Positions 46,300 to 54,921 of a DNA stretch of 64,000 nucleotides are shown in pieces. The first letter of the stretch is position 1; each line of letters starts with the position of its first letter. The stretch is from Streptomyces sp. NRRL S-118 (lineage in GTDB: Bacteria > Actinomycetota > Actinomycetes > Streptomycetales > Streptomycetaceae), in NCBI RefSeq assembly GCF_000716335.1, contig NZ_KL591007.1, forward strand, positions 62,435 to 126,434, in the 5' to 3' direction. The notes below the pieces were generated by a model. It searched no databases. It saw nothing but the letters and a program-made list of their open reading frames with translations, and was not told the DNA's origin. A program made the translations under genes and the position numbers.

Positions 46300-48233
46300 C
46301 GGACGGCACGATGACGGGCGACCCGGCGCCCAGCGGCGGCACGGAGCCGGGCGCGGGCACGAAGCCGGACACGGGGACGAAGCCGGACACGGGGACGAAG
46401 CCGGGCGCGGACGCGGGCGGTCCGGCGGACGGAGGGGAGGCGGAGCTGTTCGACCGGGACGCGTTGCCGGCCGGGCGGGGGGCGACCGGGGCGCTGCTGC
46501 GGTCGCTGCTGCGCCCGCGCCGTCTGCGCGTCGCCGTCAGCGCGCTGCTCCTGCTGCTGCAGCAGGCGGCCGTGCAGGCGGGCCCGCTGCTCGTCGCGTA
46601 CGCCATCGACACCGCCGTACCGGCGCTGCGCCGCGGGGAGCACGGGCCACTGGTGGTGGTCGCCGCCGGGTACGGGGTGTGCGCGGTGGGCGCCGGGCTG
46701 CTGCAGTACGCGTTCATCCGCACCGCCGCGCGCGTGAACCAGGACGTCCTGCTGGATCTGCGCGGCCGGATCTTCCGGCACGCGCAGGCGCTCAGCGTGG
46801 ACTTCCACGAGCGGTACACCTCGGGCCGGCTGATCTCCCGCTCCACCACCGATGTGGAGGCGCTGCGCGAACTGCTCAGCGAGGGCCTGCAGGAGCTGGT
46901 CGGCGTCGTCCTGTCGTTCGTCTCGATCTCCCTGCTGCTGATCTGGCTCGACCTGGGCATCGGCGCGGTGGCGGTGGCCTCCTTCATCCCGCTGTACCTG
47001 CTCGTACGCCTCTACCGGCGGCGCGCCGCGGTCGCGTTCGGCGAGCGCTCGACCGCGATCTCGGCGGTGATCGTGCAGTTCGCGGAGACGATGAACGGCA
47101 TCCGGCCGGTGCGCGCGTTCCGGCGCGAGCGGGCGAACGACGCCCGGTTCCAGGAGCTGAACCACCGCCACGAGCGCCGCAACGGCGACGCGATGCTGGA
47201 GATGGCCCGCTACGTCGTCGGCTCGCGCCTGGTCGCCAACACTGCGGTCGCGGGCATGGTGCTGTGGGGCGCCCACCGGGTGGCGAGCGGCACGCTGGCG
47301 CTGGGGGTGCTGGCGGCGGCCGTGCTGTACGTGCGGCGGCTGTACGACCCGATCGACCGGCTCGCGATGTTCCTCAACTCCTACCAGTCCGCGGCCGCGT
47401 CACTGGAGAAGATCGCGGGGCTGCTGGACCGGACGCCGGCGGTCCCGGAGCCGGCCGCACCGCGGGCCCTGCCGCCCGCGCGGGCGGACAGTCCGGGCCG
47501 CGAGGTGGTCTTCGAGGACGTGCGGTTCGCGTACCGCACCGGCGGCGAGGTGCTGCCGCGCTTCGGGCTGACGATCCCGGCGGGGCAGACGGTCGCGGTG
47601 GTGGGCGCGACCGGCGCGGGCAAGTCCACGCTGGCGAAGCTGCTGGCCCGTTTCTACGACCCGACCGGGGGCCGCGTGCTGCTCGACGGCGTGGACCTGC
47701 GCGACCTGCCGGTGGCGGAGCTGCGGCGCGGGGTGGTGATGGTGACGCAGGAGGCGTTCCTGTTCTCCGGGACGGTCGCGGAGAACATCGCGCTCGGGCG
47801 CCCCGAGGCGACGCGGGAGGAGATCGAGCGGGCGGCGAAGGCCATCGGCGCCCATGACTTCATCGCCGCACTGCCGGACGGCTACGACACCGATGTGCGC
47901 AAGCGGGGCGGCCGCATCTCGGCGGGCCAGCGCCAGCTGGTGTCCTTCGCCCGCGCCCTGCTGGCCGATCCGGCGGTGCTGATCCTCGACGAGGCGACGA
48001 GTTCGCTGGACGTCCCGGGCGAGCGGGCGGTGCAGCGTGCGATGGACACGGTGCTGAAGGGCCGCACGGCGGTGGTGATCGCCCACCGCCTGTCGACGGT
48101 GGAGATCGCGGACCGCGTGCTGGTGATGGAGGCGGGCCGCATCGTGGAGGACGGCCCGCCGGCCGAGCTGATCGGCGGGACGGGCCGCTTCGCGGAGCTG
48201 CACCGCGCGTGGCGCGACAGCCTGGTGGGGTGA
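46296..48233 (+). CDS. ABC exporter half-transporter B
   Basis: A 645-residue half-transporter, partner of the preceding gene by a 4-base overlap. After a cytoplasmic N-terminus with a GTKPDT repeat come six membrane helices and a nucleotide-binding domain: Walker A GATGAGKSTLAKLL (about 437), altered signature RISAGQRQLVSFARAL (about 539) and a canonical Walker B LILDEATSSLD (about 562) with the catalytic Glu. The altered signature is the one that would face the degenerate Walker site of partner A, as expected for heterodimeric exporters. It ends in a terminator stem. Confidence 0.92.
   Translation: MTDGTMTGDPAPSGGTEPGAGTKPDTGTKPDTGTKPGADAGGPADGGEAELFDRDALPAGRGATGALLRSLLRPRRLRVAVSALLLLLQQAAVQAGPLLVAYAIDTAVPALRRGEHGPLVVVAAGYGVCAVGAGLLQYAFIRTAARVNQDVLLDLRGRIFRHAQALSVDFHERYTSGRLISRSTTDVEALRELLSEGLQELVGVVLSFVSISLLLIWLDLGIGAVAVASFIPLYLLVRLYRRRAAVAFGERSTAISAVIVQFAETMNGIRPVRAFRRERANDARFQELNHRHERRNGDAMLEMARYVVGSRLVANTAVAGMVLWGAHRVASGTLALGVLAAAVLYVRRLYDPIDRLAMFLNSYQSAAASLEKIAGLLDRTPAVPEPAAPRALPPARADSPGREVVFEDVRFAYRTGGEVLPRFGLTIPAGQTVAVVGATGAGKSTLAKLLARFYDPTGGRVLLDGVDLRDLPVAELRRGVVMVTQEAFLFSGTVAENIALGRPEATREEIERAAKAIGAHDFIAALPDGYDTDVRKRGGRISAGQRQLVSFARALLADPAVLILDEATSSLDVPGERAVQRAMDTVLKGRTAVVIAHRLSTVEIADRVLVMEAGRIVEDGPPAELIGGTGRFAELHRAWRDSLVG
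46359..46410. repeat. 18-bp in-frame tandem repeat
   Basis: ACGAAGCCGGACACGGGG occurs at 46359-46376 and 46377-46394, then a diverged third copy. It encodes TKPDTG repeats in the flexible N-terminus of transporter subunit B. Confidence 0.75.
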
Positions 48234-48252
48234 GCCCGCTCCGGCTCACCCC
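48227..48252 (+). terminator. Terminator of the ABC exporter operon
   Basis: GGGGTGAGCC (48227-48236) and GGCTCACCCC (48243-48252) form a perfect 10-bp stem; the stop codon of transporter subunit B lies inside its left arm. Confidence 0.8.
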
Positions 48253-48288
48253 GGTGCGCCGGGACTGGGGTCGCAGGGGTTGCAGGGC

Positions 48289-49590
48289 CTACAGACGGGA
48301 GAGGTCGATGGACGAGATGTGGGTGCTCGGGGCGGCGTCGACCATGCCGCCGGGGGCGTAGAGGCAGGTGCGGGAGCGGTCCTCGGAGCAGGGGGCCGCC
48401 GTGGCGGTGAAGCCGAAGCGGGCCTCGGGCAGCGGGGGCAGGGCCGACCACGCGTTGGTGCGCGGGGCGAACACCTCGGTGGTGGCGACGGCGGTCAGCT
48501 GCGCGCTGGGCGAGCCGCCGATGCCGTACACGCAGCTGGTGCCGGCGAGCGTGGAGGTGCCGGGGCAGGGGCCGGAGACGACGCCCATGCCGCGGCGGGC
48601 GGTGGGGGCCGAGGGGAGCTTCACCCAGGCGCGGGACTCGGGGTCGAAGACCTCGACGGTGTTCACGGGTTCGGCCGTGTCGTTGCCGCCGACGGCGTAC
48701 ACGCAGAGCGGCGCGTGGGACACCACGGCACGCGGGCAGGTGGCGGCGGCGACGCCGAGGCTGCGGCGCGGGGTGGGGAGCGAGGGCAGGGTCGCCCAGG
48801 TGCCGGTGGCGGGGCTGTACGCCTCGACGGTGGCGAGCGTCCTGGTCTCGCTGCCGGAACCGGTGCCGGGACCGGTCCCGGAGCCCGTGCCGGTGCCGGA
48901 GCCCGTGCCGGTCCCGGTGCCATGACCCGCGCCCGTGCCCGTACCCGCGCCCGTGCCCGTACCCGAGCCGGCGGCCGCCGTGCGGGCGGCGCCCGCGACG
49001 GCGTAGACGCACAGGCCGCGCAGCCCCTGGACGTCCTGCGGGCACGGCGCGGTCGCGGCGCCGAGGAACGCGCGGGCGGTGGGCATCGGGGCCACCTCCG
49101 CCCAGGTGTTGGTGGCCGGGCTGTACGCCTCGACGGTGGTGAGGGAGCCGCCGCCGTTGGTGCCGCCGACGGCGTACACGCAGATGCCGTGCAGCGCCTC
49201 GCTGTCCCGCGGGCACGGCGCGGTGACGGCCGAGAGCCCCGAGCGGCCCACGGACATCGAGGGCAGCTTGGCCCACTTCTTCGTCACGGGGCTGTACGCG
49301 TGGGCCGACAGGGCCGCTTCGAGGGGATGGCCGCCGACGACGTAGACGCAGACGCCGTCGTCACCGAGGGCGTCGATGTCATCGGGGCAGGGCGCCGTGG
49401 TGGTGCCGTGCCCGGTGCGGGCCATGGTCATGTCCGGGACGGGCACCCAGCCGGGGTCGGCCGCGGCATGCGCCGGGGCGGCCGGGGCGGCCAGCGCCGA
49501 GGTCAGCGCGGCGGCGGCGAGCCACCGGCTCCGCCGGTGGCCGCGTGTGGTGGTCGGGGGGCGTCCGTCGGGTCTGGAGAAGATCCGCAC
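48289..49590 (-). CDS. Secreted six-bladed Kelch protein with a cysteine pair per blade
   Basis: A 433-residue exported protein: signal SRWLAAAALTSALAAPAAPAHA, then six Kelch-type repeats. Each has an APCP-like Cys followed about 12-17 residues on by a second Cys in CVYAVGG (e.g. APCPDDIDALGDDGVCVYVVGG), so each blade may hold a disulfide. VEAYSPATNTWAEVAPMPTAR is the classical Kelch core. A low-complexity Gly-Thr-rich stretch interrupts repeat 3 (about residues 206-246). The GTG start 49590 has GGCAGGG upstream; an in-frame ATG at 49632 is possible. It is divergent from the M4 protease gene; function unknown. Confidence 0.85.
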   Translation of the reverse strand: MRIFSRPDGRPPTTTRGHRRSRWLAAAALTSALAAPAAPAHAAADPGWVPVPDMTMARTGHGTTTAPCPDDIDALGDDGVCVYVVGGHPLEAALSAHAYSPVTKKWAKLPSMSVGRSGLSAVTAPCPRDSEALHGICVYAVGGTNGGGSLTTVEAYSPATNTWAEVAPMPTARAFLGAATAPCPQDVQGLRGLCVYAVAGAARTAAAGSGTGTGAGTGTGAGHGTGTGTGSGTGTGSGTGPGTGSGSETRTLATVEAYSPATGTWATLPSLPTPRRSLGVAAATCPRAVVSHAPLCVYAVGGNDTAEPVNTVEVFDPESRAWVKLPSAPTARRGMGVVSGPCPGTSTLAGTSCVYGIGGSPSAQLTAVATTEVFAPRTNAWSALPPLPEARFGFTATAAPCSEDRSRTCLYAPGGMVDAAPSTHISSIDLSRL

Positions 49591-50074
49591 CTGTGGTCCC
49601 TGCCTTTCAGTGATCTCGACATTCGGGACCATTAAGACATCACGCTCCGCGACACGCGGACCGGTGGCGACCGTACGACTGACGCGGTACCGCCGGACAC
49701 CGGCGCGTCCGACCGGGAACGGACGGGCCCGGAACGAGCCACAGTTCCGGGCGGCCGCGCGGGGCGGGTCCTCGCGGCGCTCAACACGCCGTTCACACGG
49801 CCAACATGCGGGCCGGACGGCGGACGCCGGGCGCGCCGGGGCGTCCGCGAACAGCGGACGGCAGTGCGGCGGCGTCCGGCGAAACGTCCGCTTAACGAAC
49901 ATGGCTATTCGGGCAACGGACGATTTCCGGCCAACTTGTTGACGCGCTCCTGACAGGGAGCCTCCGCTGCTGCCACTCTTCCAGCGTTCTCCGCACACCT
50001 GTTCCACCAGCTCTGTTTGCTCCGCCGGGCGGCCCACCCAGCCGCCCGTAACCCCCCTCGCAAAAGGAGTCTGC
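49591..50074. promoter_or_regulatory. 484-bp divergent intergenic region with repeated GCGGACG motifs
   Basis: The region separates the Kelch and M4 genes. A 9-bp-arm inverted repeat (GCGGACGCC at 49820-49828, GGCGTCCGC at 49840-49848) and further copies of GCGGACG or CGTCCGC at about 49854, 49871 and 49884 crowd 49811-49891. This arrangement suggests several binding sites of one regulator. No small gene is visible. Confidence 0.45.
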
Positions 50075-52108
50075 GTGAGATCCACGCCTAGCCGTCGCGC
50101 CACCGCGACGGGTGCTCTGATCGCCGCCGCCGCCATGCTCACCGTGGGTGTGCAGACCGGTGCCGCCACCGCCGCCGACGACCCGTGGACGGCCGCCCCG
50201 AAGGCGCAGTCGGCCGGCAAGGCCGACCCCGGCGCCCTGCCCGCCGACCTCTCCCCCGCCCAGCGCACCGCGCTGATACGCGCCGCCGACGCGGACAAGG
50301 CGGCCAAGGCCAAGGAGCTCGGCCTCGGCAGCCAGGAGAAGCTCGTCGTCCGCGACGTCGTCCAGGACCGCGACGGCACCACCCACACGCGCTACGAGCG
50401 CACCTACGCCGGCCTCCCCGTCCTGGGCGGCGACCTCGTCGTCACCGAGACGAAGGCGGGCCGGACCGAGGGCGTCGTCAAGGCCTCCCGTGCGGTGCTC
50501 AAGGGCGTGGACACCAGCGCGGACGTCGCCCCGGCCGCCGCGGAGAAGCAGGCGCTGAGCGCCGCCCGCGCCGAGGGCTCCAAGGCGACGGACGCCGAGC
50601 GCGCGCCGCGCAAGGTGGTCTGGATGGGCCAGGGCACGCCGGTCCTCGCGTACGAGACCGTCGTCGGCGGGCTCCAGCACGACGGCACCCCGAACGAGCT
50701 GCACGTCGTCACCGACGCCACCACGGGCAAGAAGCTCTTCGAGTGGCAGGCCGTCCACACCGGCACGGGCAACACGCAGTACAGCGGCCAGGTCACCCTC
50801 GGCACGGCCCCCTCGTACACGCTGACGGACACCACCCGCGGCAACCACAAGACGTACAACCTCAACCGCGGCACCTCGGGCACCGGCACGCTCTTCTCCG
50901 GCTCCGACGACGTCTGGGGCGACGGCACCCCGGCCAACCTGGAGACCGCGGGCGCCGACGCCCACTACGGCGCGGCGCTCACCTGGGACTACTACAAGAA
51001 CGTCCACGGCCGCAGCGGCATCCGCGGTGACGGCGTCGGCGCGTACTCGCGCGTCCACTACGGCAACAACTACGTCAACGCCTTCTGGCAGGACAGCTGC
51101 TTCTGCATGACGTACGGCGACGGCTCCGGCAACGCCAAGCCGCTCACGTCCATCGACGTCGCCGCCCACGAGATGACCCACGGCCTGACCTCCGTCACGG
51201 CCAAGCTGGTCTACAGCGGCGAGTCCGGCGGCCTCAACGAGGCGACCTCCGACATCTTCGCGGCCGCCGTCGAGTTCCACGCCAACAACACCCAGGACAA
51301 GGGCGACTACCTGGTCGGCGAGAAGATCGACATCCGGGGCAACGGCACCCCGCTGCGCTACATGGACAAGCCGAGCAAGGACGGCTCCTCCAAGGACTTC
51401 TGGTACTCGGGCATCGGCAGCATCGACGTCCACTACTCCTCCGGGCCGGCGAACCACTGGTTCTACCTGCTCTCCGAGGGCAGCGGGACCAAGACCATCA
51501 ACGGCGTCACCTACGACTCGCCGACCTCCGACGGCCTGGCGGTCACCGGCATCGGCCGGGACAAGGCCGCGCTGATCTGGTTCAAGGCGCTCACCACCAA
51601 GTTCACCAGCACCACGAACTACGCGGGCGCGCGCACCGGCACGGTCGCCGTCGCCACCGAGCTGTACGGCGCCGGCAGCGCCGAGGTCAAGGCCGTCGAG
51701 CACGCCTGGGCCGGCATCAACGTCGGCTCCCGCCCGGGCGGTGGCGACCCCGGCACCGGCAAGATCTTCGAGAACACCGCGGACGTGTCCATCCCGGACA
51801 ACGGCGCGGCGGTCACCTCGACGGTCAACGTCACCGGCATCGCCGGCAACGCCCCGTCGGCCCTCAAGGTCGACGTGGACATCGTCCACACCTGGCGCGG
51901 CGACCTGGTCGTCGACCTGGTGGCCCCGGACGGCTCGGTCTACAACCTGAAGCCGTTCAGCTCCTCCGACTCGGCGGACAACGTGAAGGCCACGTACACG
52001 GTCAACGCGTCGAGCGAGGTCGCCAACGGCGCCTGGAAGCTGCGGGTCCAGGACAAGGCCGCGCAGGACACCGGCTACATCAACAGCTTCAAGCTGACCT
52101 TCCCGTAG
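50075..52108 (+). CDS. Secreted M4 neutral metalloprotease with P-domain
   Basis: A 677-residue extracellular zinc protease. GTG 50075 (AAAAGGAG upstream) gives a signal peptide ending GAATAADDP, then a propeptide (to about 210, with FTP/PepSY-like segments such as VVRDVVQDRDGTTHTRYERT). The thermolysin-like catalytic domain has HEMTH at 365-369 and the third zinc ligand Glu389 in GGLNEATSD, 20 residues on as in thermolysin; DVHYSSGPANHWFYLL supplies the acid-base histidine. A C-terminal P/proprotein-convertase domain starts near residue 565 (IFENTADVSIPDNGAAV). It ends in a strong terminator. Confidence 0.95.
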   Translation: MRSTPSRRATATGALIAAAAMLTVGVQTGAATAADDPWTAAPKAQSAGKADPGALPADLSPAQRTALIRAADADKAAKAKELGLGSQEKLVVRDVVQDRDGTTHTRYERTYAGLPVLGGDLVVTETKAGRTEGVVKASRAVLKGVDTSADVAPAAAEKQALSAARAEGSKATDAERAPRKVVWMGQGTPVLAYETVVGGLQHDGTPNELHVVTDATTGKKLFEWQAVHTGTGNTQYSGQVTLGTAPSYTLTDTTRGNHKTYNLNRGTSGTGTLFSGSDDVWGDGTPANLETAGADAHYGAALTWDYYKNVHGRSGIRGDGVGAYSRVHYGNNYVNAFWQDSCFCMTYGDGSGNAKPLTSIDVAAHEMTHGLTSVTAKLVYSGESGGLNEATSDIFAAAVEFHANNTQDKGDYLVGEKIDIRGNGTPLRYMDKPSKDGSSKDFWYSGIGSIDVHYSSGPANHWFYLLSEGSGTKTINGVTYDSPTSDGLAVTGIGRDKAALIWFKALTTKFTSTTNYAGARTGTVAVATELYGAGSAEVKAVEHAWAGINVGSRPGGGDPGTGKIFENTADVSIPDNGAAVTSTVNVTGIAGNAPSALKVDVDIVHTWRGDLVVDLVAPDGSVYNLKPFSSSDSADNVKATYTVNASSEVANGAWKLRVQDKAAQDTGYINSFKLTFP

Positions 52109-52120
52109 TCCGTACGACAG

Positions 52121-52160
52121 GGACGAGCCGCCCGGGGACACCTCCCCGGGCGGCTCGTCC
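52121..52160. terminator. Bidirectional terminator between M4 protease and glgP
   Basis: GGACGAGCCGCCCGGGGA (52121-52138) and TCCCCGGGCGGCTCGTCC (52143-52160) make a perfect 18-bp stem with a 4-nt loop. Both converging genes end within 20 bases of it. Confidence 0.9.
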
Positions 52161-52179
52161 GCTTGCGCCGCGTGCGCCG

Positions 52180-54810
52180 CTACCGCATCAGGACGCCCGC
52201 GCCCTCGCCCGTCGCCTCCGTGGGCAGCGCCACCAGGCCCAGGTCCGCGCCGGTCGCCAGCAGCCGGTGCGTCGGCAGTATCCGCACGGTGTAGCCGAAC
52301 GGGCCGGTGCGCTCCAGGGTGAGCGGCCCCTCGTACGTCCACCGCCCCTGCTGGTCGGGGCCGCCCGCCGGTTTCAGCGGCACCGTCTGGGGGTCGCGCA
52401 GCCGGTCGGCGGCGTCGACCCGGCCCGCGACCGCCTGCACCTCGACGTCGTCGGGCGACAGGTCCCCGAGGGTCACCCGCACCCGCAGGCCCAGGGTGGC
52501 GCCGAGCTCGGCGATGCCGTTGGCCTCGTCCACCTCGACGTGGTCGACGGTGACGCGCGGCCAGGCGGCGCGCACCCGGCCCTTCCAGGCGGCGAGTTCC
52601 GCGGCCGTCCGGCCGTCGAGGGACCGGTGGGCGAGCGCCGCCGGGGTGTACAGCCGCTCCACGTACTCGCGCACCATCCGCCCCGCGAGCACCTTGGGCC
52701 CCAGGTTGGCGAGCGTACGGCGGACCATCTCGATCCACCGCTCGGGCAGGCCGCTCGCGCCCCGGTCGTAGAAGCGCGGTGCGACCCGCTGCTCGATCAG
52801 TTCGTACAGCGCGGCCGCCTCCAGGTCGTCGCGCCGGTCCTCGTCCGTCGTCGGGCCGTCGGCGGTCGGGATGGCCCAGCCGAAGTCCGGCTCGTACCAC
52901 TCGTCCCACCAGCCGTCCAGCACGGACAGGTTCAGGCAGCCGTTGAGCGCGGCCTTCATCCCGCTCGTCCCGCACGCCTCCAGGGGACGCAGCGGGTTGT
53001 TCAGCCAGACGTCGCAGCCGGGGTAGAGCTTCTGCGCCATGCCCATGCCGTAGTCGGGCAGGAAGACGATGCGGTGGCGCACCCGCGGGTCGTCGGCGAA
53101 CCGCACCAGCTCCCGCACCAGCCGCTTGCCGCCGTCGTCCGCCGGGTGGGCCTTGCCCGCGACGACGATCTGCACCGGCCGGGTCGGGTGCAGCAGCATC
53201 TCCATCAGCCGGTCCCGGTCGCGCAGCATCAGGGTGAGCCGCTTGTACGAGGGGACCCGGCGGGCGAACCCGATGGTGAGGATGTCGGGGTCGAGCACCC
53301 CGTCGATCCAGCCCAGCTCGGCGGACCCGGCGCCGCGCTGCCGCCAGGAGGCGCGCAGCCGGGTGCGGACCTCCGTGACCAGCTGGTCGCGCAGCTCGCG
53401 CCGCAGCTCCCAGATCTCGGAGTCGGCGATGTCGGCGACCGAGTCCCAGCGCTGCGAGCCGCCCACGCTCAGGGCGTCCTCGGCGCGCTGGGCGCCGATC
53501 TTGCGGGAGCCGAGCCGGAACACCTCGGGCGCCACCCAGGTGGGGGCGTGGACGCCGTTGGTGATGGAGGTGATCGGCACCTCCTCGGGGTCGAAGCCGG
53601 GCCACAGGCCGGCGAACATCTCGCGGCTGACGGCGCCGTGCAGGGTCGACACGCCGTTGGCCCGCTGGGCGAGCCGCAGGCCCATGACGGCCATGTTGAA
53701 GAGGTTGGGCTCACCGCCGGGGTAGGTCTCCATGCCGAGCTGGAGGACGCGTTCGACGTCGACGCCCGGGAGCTCCGCGCCGTCGCCGAAGTGGCGGGCG
53801 ACTAGCTCGCGGTCGAAGCGGTCGATGCCGGCCGGGACGGGCGTGTGGGTGGTGAAGACGGTCCCGGCGCGGACGGCCTCCAGCGCGGCGTCGAACTCCA
53901 GACCCTCCTCGCTCAGTTCGCGGATGCGTTCGAGGCCGAGGAAGCCGGCGTGGCCCTCGTTGGTGTGGAAGACCTCGGGATCCGGGTGGCCGGTCAGCGC
54001 GCAGTACGCGCGCACCGCCCGCACCCCTCCTATCCCCAGCAGCATCTCCTGCAGCAGCCGGTGCTCGCTGCCGCCGCCGTACAGCCGGTCGGTGACGTCC
54101 CGCTCGCAGGGGCCGTTGTCCTCGACGTCGGAGTCGAGCATCAGCAGCGGTACGCGGCCGACGCGGGCCACCCAGACGTGGGCGTGGAGCCGGCGGCCGC
54201 CGGGGAGGGCGAGGGAGACCCGGACGGGTGAACCGTTCTCCTGGCGGAGCAGGCTGAGCGGCATCTCGTTGGGGTCCAGCAGCGGGTAGTGCTCCTGTTG
54301 CCAGCCGTCGCGGGAGAGGGACTGGCGGAAGTAGCCGTGCCGGTAGAGCAGACCCACGCCGATCAGCGGGAGGCCGAGGTCGGAGGCGGCCTTGAGGTGG
54401 TCGCCGGCGAGGATGCCGAGGCCGCCGGAGTACTGCGGCAGGGCGGCGGTGATGCCGAACTCGGGCGAGAAGTAGGCGACGGCGGCGGGCAGTTCGCCGT
54501 CCGAGGCGCCTTGGTGCTGCTGGTACCAGCGGCGGCCGTGCAGATAGTCGTCGAGGTCGTCGGCGGCGGCGGAGAGGCGGCGCAGGAACCGCCTGTCCCT
54601 GGCGAGCTCGGCGAGCCGCGCGGCGGGCACGGAGCCCAGCAGTCGCACGGGGTCGCACCCGGCCGCCCGCCAGCCGTCGGGGTCGACGCTCTGGAACAGC
54701 TCTCGGGTCTCGGCGTGCCATGACCAGCGCAGGTTGCGCGCGAGGTCGCTGAGTGGTCGAAGGGGTTCGGGGAGGACGGGGCGCACGGTGAATCGACGGA
54801 TTGCCTTCAC
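52180..54810 (-). CDS. glgP: Alpha-glucan (glycogen) phosphorylase
   Basis: GlgP releases glucose 1-phosphate from glycogen. The 876 residues have the N-terminal DUF3417 domain of actinobacterial phosphorylases (VKAIRRFTVRPVLPEPLRPL) and the GT35 phosphorylase fold: PNLFNMAVMGLRLAQRANGVS, the PLP-lysine segment EACGTSGMKAALNGCLNLS and WWDEWYEPDFGWAIP. GTG 54810 is preferred because AAGGTGG precedes it; GTG 54819 is in frame but lacks a site. It is monocistronic and faces away from the accessory cluster, whose last gene ends 112 bases upstream of the glgP start. Confidence 0.95.
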   Translation of the reverse strand: MKAIRRFTVRPVLPEPLRPLSDLARNLRWSWHAETRELFQSVDPDGWRAAGCDPVRLLGSVPAARLAELARDRRFLRRLSAAADDLDDYLHGRRWYQQHQGASDGELPAAVAYFSPEFGITAALPQYSGGLGILAGDHLKAASDLGLPLIGVGLLYRHGYFRQSLSRDGWQQEHYPLLDPNEMPLSLLRQENGSPVRVSLALPGGRRLHAHVWVARVGRVPLLMLDSDVEDNGPCERDVTDRLYGGGSEHRLLQEMLLGIGGVRAVRAYCALTGHPDPEVFHTNEGHAGFLGLERIRELSEEGLEFDAALEAVRAGTVFTTHTPVPAGIDRFDRELVARHFGDGAELPGVDVERVLQLGMETYPGGEPNLFNMAVMGLRLAQRANGVSTLHGAVSREMFAGLWPGFDPEEVPITSITNGVHAPTWVAPEVFRLGSRKIGAQRAEDALSVGGSQRWDSVADIADSEIWELRRELRDQLVTEVRTRLRASWRQRGAGSAELGWIDGVLDPDILTIGFARRVPSYKRLTLMLRDRDRLMEMLLHPTRPVQIVVAGKAHPADDGGKRLVRELVRFADDPRVRHRIVFLPDYGMGMAQKLYPGCDVWLNNPLRPLEACGTSGMKAALNGCLNLSVLDGWWDEWYEPDFGWAIPTADGPTTDEDRRDDLEAAALYELIEQRVAPRFYDRGASGLPERWIEMVRRTLANLGPKVLAGRMVREYVERLYTPAALAHRSLDGRTAAELAAWKGRVRAAWPRVTVDHVEVDEANGIAELGATLGLRVRVTLGDLSPDDVEVQAVAGRVDAADRLRDPQTVPLKPAGGPDQQGRWTYEGPLTLERTGPFGYTVRILPTHRLLATGADLGLVALPTEATGEGAGVLMR

Positions 54811-54921
54811 GTGTTCCACCTTCGCAGGGCAGGTACGTATCGGGGCGGACGCACGGGCGTCGTGCGTCCGCCTTCACCCTCCGACGGTAGTGGTACGACG
54901 GCCCCGTCAACCACGGCGCAC

